A DNA stretch of 8,942 nt from CAYQUC01 sp964514215 (lineage in GTDB: Bacteria > Pseudomonadota > Gammaproteobacteria > UBA6429 > Thiohalophilaceae): NCBI GenBank assembly GCA_964514215.1, contig CAZEPW010000091.1, positions 1 to 8,942 on the forward strand, written 5' to 3'. Below the pieces are notes generated by a model. The model saw nothing but the letters and a program-made list of their open reading frames with translations, ran no database searches and was not told the DNA's origin. Position numbers and translations under genes: made by a program. Positions 1-6,069 of the stretch are shown in pieces. Numbering within the stretch: position 1 is the first letter of the stretch; every line of letters begins with the position of its first letter.

Positions 1-43
1 TGTAACAACTTTGGATCAGGCTGTTCTTTTTATCTCTAACTGT

Positions 44-74
44 GGGACAGCAGTGTCTGTTGACCCTTTTTTTT
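44..74 (+). terminator. Intrinsic (rho-independent) terminator of an upstream gene
   Basis: Positions 44-66 fold into a hairpin: GGG(A)CAGCAG pairs with CTGTTG(A)CCC, with one A-A mismatch, one G-T wobble and a TGT loop. It is followed at once by eight T (67-74), the classic terminator layout for + strand transcription. There is no matching A run on the left side, so it is not bidirectional. The gene it serves would end before the window or within its first 40 bases, where stops occur at 3-5 and 37-39. The GC-richer first 100 bases contrast sharply with the AT-rich DNA that follows. Confidence 0.65.
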
Positions 75-382
75 CGTCTGTTGTTAATGTAATGCATATT
101 TAAAATTTAAACTTCGCATGAAAATTTTAATTTCCATCAAAACCTTTATTACCAAAAATTCTTCATTGTTTTGTAGTTTAGTCTAAATTACTTGGGCATT
201 AGATTGATAAAATCAAAACTTTAAAATTTAATTATGATTTTTATATTAAATTCTAATTAATATTTATAACAAGTTAAATAATATTAATTATTTTTTTATA
301 AATTAATTCGTCATTGCATTCCTAAAAATATATATTACGTTTTCTAAAAGCAATACTTTAAATTTTATTTAAAGTTGTATAG

Positions 383-404
383 TAGAATATTGTTTAATAT
401 TCTA
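383..404. repeat. Perfect 9-bp inverted repeat with 4-base loop
   Basis: TAGAATATT and AATATTCTA are separated by GTTT. It lies inside the AT-rich leader about 460 bases upstream of the first gene and is not followed by a T run, so it is not a terminator. It could be a protein-binding site or a stem-loop, but in DNA this AT-rich a match of this length can arise by chance. Confidence 0.35.
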
Positions 405-854
405 AGTTAAATTATTTCGGTTTTATCGTTATTTTTTATCAGATTAACCTAGTTAAAAATTTTTTTCGAATTTAAATGTGAACGATTACTTCTTATTTCA
501 TCCTTTAATATAACCGATATTTTTGCTTATATTCTAGAGTGATAAAATTTACATAATTAATTTTTAAATGAGAGTTGATTAAGTTAAATATAAAATATAG
601 TATATCGTTCGTATTTTGTGATTGTTTACTCAGATTATAAAATACACAAAATAAAAATAAATAAAATTAACAATATAATTTTGAAATTTATAATTACTAA
701 TGTTTTTTAAATTTCTTGGTTTAAGTTTATCTAGCTCTTCATAAATTTAAAGTAATGCATATTATTTAACGACAATAATGTTTGATAATTAATTTTCTAC
801 GTTTTTAAAAGTAATTAAGACTTTAAATTTATAAGTACACATTGAATTGTATTT

Positions 855-860
855 GAGGTG
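855..860 (+). promoter_or_regulatory. Ribosome binding site deciding the GTG start at 867
   Basis: GAGGTG lies six bases before the GTG at 867-869, an ideal Shine-Dalgarno spacing. The longer reading frame could start at the GTG at 858-860, but that codon is part of this site, so 867 is the better start. Confidence 0.6.
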
Positions 861-866
861 GTTATT

Positions 867-1781
867 GTGTCGATAGTTTTATCGAAATATACAAAAAATT
901 TATTCTTTGCAACTTTATTAGCTGTATCACCTATAACCAATGTATTCTCATCGGTTGATATTCGAGTTTCTGGAAATTTAGGGGCATTTAATAATAAAAC
1001 TGAATATGTTGCTTATATCAGTGATTGTACTCAATTAATTTCTATTGATTTGATTTCAGGTACAACAATTACAACAATAGGTGTTAATGACGCGTTACGA
1101 GTGCCAACCAATCCTGTTAGTTGTGAATTTCCATTTTCAATTAATAATCAAAGTCAGTTACTCCCAAAAATAGTTTTAAATAATAGAGATTTGACTACAA
1201 TAACTCACAATGAAACTTTTCAAATAGAATCAAATAAACCTAAATTAAGTTTGGTTTCTGTTAGTTTAAAAAAAATAACTACTGCACAAAACCTTGTGAT
1301 TGCCGTCAATGCTGTAGATGATATTGATATTCAATATTTGAATTTTTCGGTAACAGCGCTTAGGGCTTCTGATTTGAGAAATGCGGGAGGTGTTATTGGT
1401 AATGCACGAAAGACAGCGTTTGCACAAACAAATGGAGTGCAAAGAATTTATCCTGAAGCTGATGCTCAAGGTATATATTATCTATCGTTACCAATTACTG
1501 GTGAATTGTCTCTGAGTGAAATCGCTCATAACGGAATTGTTTTATTAGATGTCATGGCAGTAGACTCGTCAGGTAATCAAACTAGCATATCGACAATAGA
1601 ATTTACAGGAGCTGATGTTGTTGAAACTGCATCTGATTTAAGCGTATCACCGACTCAAATTATATTTACTAACCTTTTGGAATCAGCTTTAATAGTTCCC
1701 TCTGTTAATTTTCAATTTAGAGGAGTTACTTCTTTATCCACTGGCCCCAACAATTGGTCAAGCAGTGACAATTACTATTAA
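867..1781 (+). CDS. Secreted Ig-like repeat protein, N-terminal fragment (frameshifted)
   Basis: This is the N-terminal part of an exported multidomain protein, 304 residues from the GTG at 867. Residues 1-25 form a Sec signal peptide: a lysine-containing start, a hydrophobic core around LFFATLLAV, and likely cleavage near NVFSS. A short domain with two cysteines (about C52 and C86) follows. Residues 125-250 form an Ig-like beta-sandwich region ending in the repeat hallmark VMAVDSSGN. Up to about residue 293 the protein is coherent. The last 11 residues (PNNWSSSDNYY) are out-of-frame translation after an apparent extra C in the C run at 1745-1748. Without that C the frame continues smoothly into the next reading frame. 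The family role is as a surface or secreted carrier for a C-terminal effector (inference). I do not recognise a specific gene. Confidence 0.7.
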   Translation: MSIVLSKYTKNLFFATLLAVSPITNVFSSVDIRVSGNLGAFNNKTEYVAYISDCTQLISIDLISGTTITTIGVNDALRVPTNPVSCEFPFSINNQSQLLPKIVLNNRDLTTITHNETFQIESNKPKLSLVSVSLKKITTAQNLVIAVNAVDDIDIQYLNFSVTALRASDLRNAGGVIGNARKTAFAQTNGVQRIYPEADAQGIYYLSLPITGELSLSEIAHNGIVLLDVMAVDSSGNQTSISTIEFTGADVVETASDLSVSPTQIIFTNLLESALIVPSVNFQFRGVTSLSTGPNNWSSSDNYY

Positions 1782-2547
1782 CTATCCTGGTTTATTACCC
1801 GTTACTATTCCTGTTGATGAAACAAAGACACTTGTTGGTCTTGAGTTGGTTGGTTTAAATGCCACAACACCGTTTGAAATACCACGATTAAATAATAAAG
1901 TTGCTTTACCTGCTGTTTATGCTTTGTTTAATGATGGAACTAAAACAGAAGTGGGTACTCAATTTAAAGTTAATTACTCTATAGGTAGTGGCGCAACTGG
2001 AATTTTAAATGTAGATCAAAGTGGTAACTTATTGGCTACAACGGTTATTCCTGTAACAACACCTATTTCAGTAAATATTTCTTTAACAAATTTACCAACG
2101 GTTAATACTACCGTCTTAGTATCGTCAAAGGATGCGGCACCTGATGTAAGTTTTAATATCCCTTCTACCATTGAAGTTAGTAATTTGTTAATAATACAAG
2201 CAACTGCAAATGATGATGTTTCGATTCGTGAAGTTCAGTTTTTTTTGGATGGAACAATTCTGGGAACGAAAAAAATAGCACCTTATGAAATGACAATTGC
2301 AACAACAGAGCAAATGGTTAATAGAGTTTTAGAAGTCGGAGTCGTTGCTATCGATAGTTTAGGCCAAGCAAGTCCATTATTAGTTAAAAATGTGAATGTT
2401 AAGGCTAAATCTGATAAATCTGTGCCAGAGTTAATTTGGGAAAGTCCAATTGAATTACAAAGAATAGTTGAAGGCGCGCCATTAAAAATGGCACTTGTTC
2501 GTGAAGTCGATATAAATGACAAAACTAAATCAAATGCTATAAAATAG
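1765..2547 (+). CDS. Ig-like repeat protein, C-terminal fragment of the same broken gene
   Basis: This is the continuation of the signal-peptide protein upstream. In this frame coding character begins before the nominal GTG start, at about 1747 (PTIGQAV), so that start is an artefact of the frame break and there is no ribosome binding site for it. Residues 46-118 resemble a Big_2-type Ig fold, with AVYALFNDGT, then ILNVDQSGNLLAT. Residues 126-215 resemble a Big_7-type Ig domain, with ATANDDVSIREVQFFLDG, APY and VVAIDSLGQAS. A further Ig repeat starts at residue 220 (PELIWESP) but is cut off. The frame stops at TAG 2545-2547. One extra A in the run 2541-2544 would carry it on to TAA at 2601-2603, adding about 20 residues. 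Either way the protein lacks the toxin tip expected of such carriers, so it looks truncated. Confidence 0.6.
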   Translation: MTITINYPGLLPVTIPVDETKTLVGLELVGLNATTPFEIPRLNNKVALPAVYALFNDGTKTEVGTQFKVNYSIGSGATGILNVDQSGNLLATTVIPVTTPISVNISLTNLPTVNTTVLVSSKDAAPDVSFNIPSTIEVSNLLIIQATANDDVSIREVQFFLDGTILGTKKIAPYEMTIATTEQMVNRVLEVGVVAIDSLGQASPLLVKNVNVKAKSDKSVPELIWESPIELQRIVEGAPLKMALVREVDINDKTKSNAIK

Positions 2548-2604
2548 ATGAAAAAATTATAGAATACCTTCCTGGTGTATTAATAGAGGATAACTGTTTA
2601 TAAA

Positions 2605-3450
2605 ATGAAAATGAAAATGAAAATATTAAATCCTGGTGATTGGCAGCCAGACAACGCAGAGTGGATGGCACAGCGAAAAGACGAGTGGCGTAATATAAAG
2701 CGCAATTTGGATAATATGAGCTTATACATCAAAAAACGCGATCAAAAATACCATAAAAACTTTTTTTTATACGGTAAATTCGATGCGTCATTAGATGAGT
2801 CTGGTGATGAAGCCTTTGTATTTGCACTGCCATTATTTGAAGTATGGTATGCGCCTAAAATAAACGACACTTTCATTCAAGATATTTATAATAAACAAAT
2901 GTTTCCACATCCTTTTATGGATAGTCGAAGGCTTCTTTTTAATAGTGGTATTGGTCCCTTCCCCCCCCCTTATGGCATGATGGGCGGTCGAGAAGAACAG
3001 GTCATTAAAATGCTGTATCCTGGCTTGGATTGGCAAGAAAAAATGTATTTTTCCAAATACGACAGCGAGGGGATGATGTTTTCTGAACATCCAATCGGTT
3101 TAGTTACGTCCTGTCTTAATTTTACGTCAGGTCTTTTAATGACTTCTAGCCCAAACCCCTATGAACCTGGTCAATATCTTTGGGAGCATCTTAATTATGT
3201 GTTTGAATATTATTTTGATTTATTAGATGAATTTAATTTTTTTCAAATCGCTAATATTTTTCGTTTTGTTCTTGACTTTAATAAACCAGAAAATGCAGCA
3301 CGCACCGTACTGACTTCAGTTATATTTAGAGATACGCTTTTCTCACGCCTTGAGTCGGGTGGTTTTTGCCCACAACTTCAAGAAATATGGGCAGATGTAA
3401 AACAAAAGTACGAAGCAGGCGAACCACTTCCAGTATGGAGAAATGTATAA
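2605..3450 (+). CDS. Unrecognised 281-residue protein, possible orphan immunity protein
   Basis: A soluble-looking protein with no signal peptide or clear membrane segment, rich in aromatic residues (WYAPKIND, YLWEHLNYVFEYYFDLLDEF). I do not recognise a family. The start is uncertain: ATGAAA occurs three times in tandem (2605-2622), and the nearest Shine-Dalgarno-like AGAGGA (2585-2590) is 14 bases from the first ATG, so any of the three could be used. It starts two bases after the possible end of the Ig-repeat gene at 2603. Directly downstream of a truncated toxin carrier, on the same strand and with another small gene after it, the position fits an immunity gene left behind when its toxin tip was replaced (inference). 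Codons 118-124 contain an unbroken run of nine C encoding FPPP, which makes the gene prone to slippage frameshifts. Confidence 0.7.
   Translation: MKMKMKILNPGDWQPDNAEWMAQRKDEWRNIKRNLDNMSLYIKKRDQKYHKNFFLYGKFDASLDESGDEAFVFALPLFEVWYAPKINDTFIQDIYNKQMFPHPFMDSRRLLFNSGIGPFPPPYGMMGGREEQVIKMLYPGLDWQEKMYFSKYDSEGMMFSEHPIGLVTSCLNFTSGLLMTSSPNPYEPGQYLWEHLNYVFEYYFDLLDEFNFFQIANIFRFVLDFNKPENAARTVLTSVIFRDTLFSRLESGGFCPQLQEIWADVKQKYEAGEPLPVWRNV
2961..2969 (+). repeat. C9 mononucleotide tract inside a coding region
   Basis: Nine consecutive C, encoding the FPPP stretch, in an otherwise AT-rich gene. It is the longest G/C homopolymer in the window. Tracts of this length are known to vary by strand slippage in many bacteria. 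A change of one base would abolish the downstream 160 residues. It is equally a place where read errors would concentrate. Confidence 0.85.
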
Positions 3451-3456
3451 AATCAT

Positions 3457-3476
3457 AAAAATAATATTTTATTTTT
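3457..3476 (+). terminator. Weak all-AT hairpin after the 2605-3450 gene
   Basis: AAAAATAA and TTATTTTT form an 8-bp stem with a TATT loop, and the right arm ends in five T. The stem contains no G-C pair, so it would be a poor terminator. It is reported only because it sits seven bases after a stop codon. Confidence 0.2.
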
Positions 3477-3524
3477 CGTCATCAACACTTCATTTTATCG
3501 TATAAACTTAAAGAGGATAGTCTA

Positions 3525-3986
3525 ATGGAAACGTCACTCATGGTTATATCTGAATACACATCATCGAAACAGCGCGACGTTATAGTGGGTTTATTATCAG
3601 AAGAAACGCGTCCAAGCTTTGAAGACGAGGTGCCCATCGAATATCAAACAGCGTTTAATATTATCGATAATTTGGAATACCCCGATTGGTTAAAAAAACA
3701 TACTGAAAAGTCAATTCAAATGATGTGGTCCTTAGGTGGCTGGGATTTTGAAGAAGAAACGTCTGCATCACTAAAAGATTTAATGTCTGCAGGTGCCGAG
3801 AATGTGATTGCTTATTTATCACTGGAAGATGACGAACATATTTTTATTATGGGGGAGGGCGGTAAAACAGTCGTGATAAATAATTGGGATAAAGCGTCAC
3901 TGGATGCAATTGACGTTGATGACATGGAATCTATTTTTCACTATATCGATAATTTAAAAAAAGACACGGTATTAAACATTGATTGA
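3525..3986 (+). CDS. Small acidic protein, probable orphan immunity protein
   Basis: A 153-residue acidic, soluble protein with no signal peptide. The start is well supported by AGAGGA (3512-3517), seven bases upstream of the ATG. Visible features are an aromatic and charged middle (WLKKHTEKSIQMMWSLGGWDF) and a C-terminal part rich in D and E (DAIDVDDMESIFHYIDN). I do not recognise a named family. Size, acidity and position among toxin fragments fit an immunity protein, but orientation does not pair it with the toxin domain downstream, because in these systems immunity follows toxin. It may protect against a toxin tip no longer present. Its TGA stop is directly followed, in the same frame, by the open toxin-like sequence 3987-4712, so readthrough would fuse the two. 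Confidence 0.75.
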   Translation: METSLMVISEYTSSKQRDVIVGLLSEETRPSFEDEVPIEYQTAFNIIDNLEYPDWLKKHTEKSIQMMWSLGGWDFEEETSASLKDLMSAGAENVIAYLSLEDDEHIFIMGEGGKTVVINNWDKASLDAIDVDDMESIFHYIDNLKKDTVLNID

Positions 3987-4712
3987 ATTTCATCGATAAA
4001 TTTTTCCTTAGGTGTTATTGCGTATTATCACTTCTTATATGAATTTACCCCTCAATTTTCTTTAGGACTAGTTAAAGATATTGAGCGGAATCGTTCAGTT
4101 AATTTTTATAAAACCCAAGCTGATTATGATAAAAAGAAAAAATGGTTTCATCGTATTCGACGTATTGATATAATATTAGGAACAGGCGAAGGAAACACCG
4201 ATGCTGAGCATTGGGTTGAGCTTAAATCATTGCAACAAAAAAATACAGCAGGACGGAAAAAAGACTTTATTGTTTGGAATGTTGCTAGCAATGGGAAGGA
4301 TGCAGATAAGGCAAAAAAATCATCTAAATATCACCGTCAATTTCAAATAGACAGAATGGCTTTAACTAAAAAAGATACACAAAATTTTACTTATCTCGGC
4401 CCCTCTGAAATAGCCGAATTATCGCTGACGGGTGATAAAAGCGTTACTGTTAGTTCGTTTCGGTGGAGGTTTCATGATTTTAATCTTAAAGCTAAAAGTA
4501 GGTGTGTTGCTTCAAAAAGTTATACAAAGGCAAATTTAAAAACGAATACGTTCTCTGTTACTTCGCTTATGGCAAAACCACCTGCGAGATTGATTGATAC
4601 ATATAAAGAATTTTATAAGTCGAAAAGCGCTGGAACTGATGCAGAAGATGTAGCTAAAGCAGCAATTGAACAAGCAAATGTTAAAAACATTTTTCACTCA
4701 ATTTATTACTAA
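3987..4712 (+). pseudogene. Orphan toxin C-terminal domain, PD-(D/E)xK nuclease-like, lacking a start
   Basis: The frame is open from 3987 to TAA 4710-4712 (241 codons) and reads as a coherent protein domain, but it contains no ATG, GTG or TTG until TTG at 4230. Starting there would lose the probable active site. That site is the pattern RRIDII (D codon 4167) followed 17 codons later by VELKS (E codon 4218, K codon 4224). This is the D...ExK arrangement of restriction-endonuclease-fold toxins. Downstream motifs are KYHRQFQIDRMAL and FRWRFHDF. The basic N-terminal stretch (KKKKWFHRIRR) also suits a nucleic-acid-cutting domain. The piece is best read as a displaced toxin tip of a polymorphic toxin, silent unless recombined behind a carrier. 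Its likely partner is the immunity-like gene at 4802. The nuclease assignment rests on motif spacing only. Confidence 0.6.
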
Positions 4713-4728
4713 TAACCCGGGGTTATTA
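4710..4728. repeat. 19-base palindrome overlapping the orphan toxin stop codon
   Basis: TAATAACCC and GGGTTATTA are perfect 9-base arms around a single central G. The left arm begins with the toxin stop codon TAA. No T run follows, so it is not an intrinsic terminator. It could be an operator, a stem-loop separating toxin and immunity genes, or a recombination landmark. No second copy was noticed in the window. Confidence 0.6.
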
Positions 4729-4731
4729 CTC

Positions 4732-4809
4732 GGAGGTAAAACGGATGATGATTAATGCCGGTATTTTATTATTAATAAAACACTATAGATGAAAACTAAT
4801 TATGTCTGA
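4732..4809 (+). promoter_or_regulatory. Strong RBS feeding a chain of tiny overlapping ORFs before the immunity-like gene
   Basis: GGAGG (4732-4736) is eight bases before ATG 4745, which opens a 15-residue frame (MMINAGILLLIKHYR) ending at TGA 4790-4792. That stop overlaps ATG 4789-4791 in an ATGA junction, opening MKTNYV, which ends at TGA 4807-4809, just past the ATG of the next gene at 4802. The gene at 4802 has no good Shine-Dalgarno of its own. Translation could therefore reach it by termination and reinitiation. The short frames may alternatively be debris of rearrangement. Confidence 0.3.
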
Positions 4810-5266
4810 AACGTATGTTTATATAAACCTCATTTTTAACGACACGTCAACCGCGAATGTTTTTTTCAAAAACTTGCAGCAGGGGCTTGAAGAACAGGAT
4901 GATCAATTCATTTTAGCATTAAACTGCTTCAATGAGACAAAAACTGAATTTGACGAAGATGAAGAAGATGAGTTTTTGGTTGAAAGTTTAGAACAAACCG
5001 ACAATATACTTGATATATCTTTACTGTATGGTGGCGGAGAGCTACCAACGATGTTAATTCCAGTATTAAATGATTGTGGAGCAACAATGATTCCAATCCT
5101 GAAACGGTTCCGGATTTTACCAATGATGATAAAAATATCGAATTATTATACGATCTTTATCAACAACAGTTTGGTGCATTACCGTTACTTGGTGCAGATA
5201 AAGAACTGGTTTTTGTTATTGGTGAACATGAAATTCGAGAAACCATTGGTCCCGGCGGCTCACTGA
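4802..5266 (+). CDS. Truncated acidic immunity-like gene fused out of frame to a toxin remnant
   Basis: The first 93-97 residues read as a genuine small acidic protein, with an EFDEDEEDEF cluster followed by LLYGGGELPTMLIPVLNDCGA, typical in style of cytoplasmic immunity proteins for nuclease toxins. From about position 5090 onward the DNA clearly codes in another frame for the Ig/Big_1 carrier, so the final 55-60 residues here (from about ILKRF to the stop) are chance translation. The gene thus seems to have lost its 3' part when carrier sequence was joined on. It lies 90 bases after the orphan nuclease-like domain and is its most plausible cognate immunity gene. A damaged immunity gene next to a toxin with no start codon would be mutually consistent. 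I do not recognise a named family. Confidence 0.55.
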   Translation: MSETYVYINLIFNDTSTANVFFKNLQQGLEEQDDQFILALNCFNETKTEFDEDEEDEFLVESLEQTDNILDISLLYGGGELPTMLIPVLNDCGATMIPILKRFRILPMMIKISNYYTIFINNSLVHYRYLVQIKNWFLLLVNMKFEKPLVPAAH

Positions 5267-6069
5267 ACTTTAGCAATTTAGCGCAATTAGCTGCGTTAAC
5301 AGCAGAAGATTTTCTAAGCATTCGCTTATATCAAAATAGCGACATGGAGAACTTACTCTGGGAGTTTGCTTTTGAGTATCTCGCCTTATTCCCCGATATT
5401 AATGCCGGTGAGATCGAAGTGTCTGCTGATGATACTAGCCAAATTCTCTATGCCTATTTACCGGGCTATCAAAATCGAAAAGCCTCACAACAAACCCCGT
5501 ATTTTTTAAATTGGCGTAATGATAATGGCGGTACTTTTTTGCCACCATTTGAACGAAACCAAGACGGTGCATTTTCAACAACAATTGATTTGCCTAAAAC
5601 GGCAGGAACAGTAGTGAATGTTACTGCACAGCTAGCGGAAGTGTTTCCTGCTATCACGGCAAAAAGTGCTACTTATAAAATCATACCCGGTGAAGCTGCG
5701 GTGATTTCGGTCGTACAACAAACCGGTAAAGCCGCGGTTGATGGACTTGGTGTCATTGACGTACAAATCCTAGTTAAAGATGCCTGGGGTAATACGGTTG
5801 AAGACGGCACGCCCATTAGCATCACTACCGATAGTGATATTGAAATAAGCACAACCAATGAAACCCTAAATGGTCTTGTTGACATAAAACTTACCGGACT
5901 TGAAACACCTGGTCTTAAAAATTTAAGCATTCAAGCCGGTGCTGCTGTAACAACGTTACCAATTACTATCGAGCCCATTGATCTTGTCATCACCATGCCG
6001 GCTGAGGTCAATACCCAATACCAACGTAACGGTACAAGTTGCAGCCACATCACCTGCCGGTATTGTTGA
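5074..6069 (+). CDS. Ig/Big_1-repeat polymorphic toxin, internal carrier segment (5' truncated, frameshifted)
   Basis: This is an internal piece of a large secreted repeat protein. It has no signal peptide, and its nominal TTG start directly follows a TGA at 5071-5073. Residues 45-110 form a domain ending in EFAFEYLALFPD. Residues 113-205 look like a beta-rich linker domain (EIEVSADDTSQILYAYLPGYQ). Residues 206-300 are a Big_1-type (invasin-like) Ig domain with the hallmark VQILVKDAWGNTVEDGTPISI. A second such domain begins at 301 (IDLVITMP). Reading is coherent up to about residue 314, then an extra C in 6014-6016 throws the frame, leaving a nonsense tail to 6069. With one C fewer it continues into the next entry as a single protein of about 1,100 residues. 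No ribosome binding site is visible, so it may be an unexpressed displaced 3' module rather than a full gene. Confidence 0.65.
   Translation: MWSNNDSNPETVPDFTNDDKNIELLYDLYQQQFGALPLLGADKELVFVIGEHEIRETIGPGGSLNFSNLAQLAALTAEDFLSIRLYQNSDMENLLWEFAFEYLALFPDINAGEIEVSADDTSQILYAYLPGYQNRKASQQTPYFLNWRNDNGGTFLPPFERNQDGAFSTTIDLPKTAGTVVNVTAQLAEVFPAITAKSATYKIIPGEAAVISVVQQTGKAAVDGLGVIDVQILVKDAWGNTVEDGTPISITTDSDIEISTTNETLNGLVDIKLTGLETPGLKNLSIQAGAAVTTLPITIEPIDLVITMPAEVNTQYQRNGTSCSHITCRYC

Larger units (their letters stand above)
104..866. other. Extremely AT-rich non-coding region upstream of the Ig-repeat gene
   Basis: No open reading frame of useful length was found on either strand, and no RNA gene is recognisable. 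The DNA is extreme in composition: positions 241-300 contain only three G or C in 60 bases. It must hold the promoter of the gene at 867, but AT richness makes -10-like hexamers appear by chance everywhere. Weak candidates are TTGATT (575-580) with 17 bases to TAGTAT (598-603), and TTGATA (782-787) with 18 bases to TAAAAG (806-811). TATAAT occurs at 674-679 and 689-694 without a good -35. None is convincing. Such DNA is a typical target for H-NS-type silencing (inference). Confidence 0.6.

Noticed and set aside
1..100. GC-richer left edge as the end of an insertion sequence
   Set aside because: The inverted structure is better explained as a terminator with T8. No transposase or target duplication is visible.
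2..103. Open frame of 33 codons running in from the left edge on the + strand
   Set aside because: It reads straight through the hairpin and T run of the terminator at 44-74, so it is unlikely to be coding.
1266..1469. Minus-strand open frame of 67 codons, and similar minus-strand frames at 2283-2522, 2833-3090, 4929-5123, 5469-5657, 5673-5930, 6982-7209, 7618-7809 and 8119-8316
   Set aside because: All lie opposite well-supported + strand genes, lack ribosome binding sites and show no protein-like organisation.
4230..4712. A separate 160-residue gene starting at TTG 4230
   Set aside because: The TTG lies just after the ExK motif, coding sequence clearly continues upstream in the same frame, and no ribosome binding site precedes it.
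3987..4712. TGA read as tryptophan (alternative code) joining 3525-4712
   Set aside because: TGG encodes tryptophan throughout the window, and nothing else suggests a recoded genome.
5090..5266. C-terminal 55-60 residues of the 4802 reading frame as real protein
   Set aside because: The overlapping frame codes convincingly for the Ig/Big_1 carrier over the same bases, so this part is chance translation.
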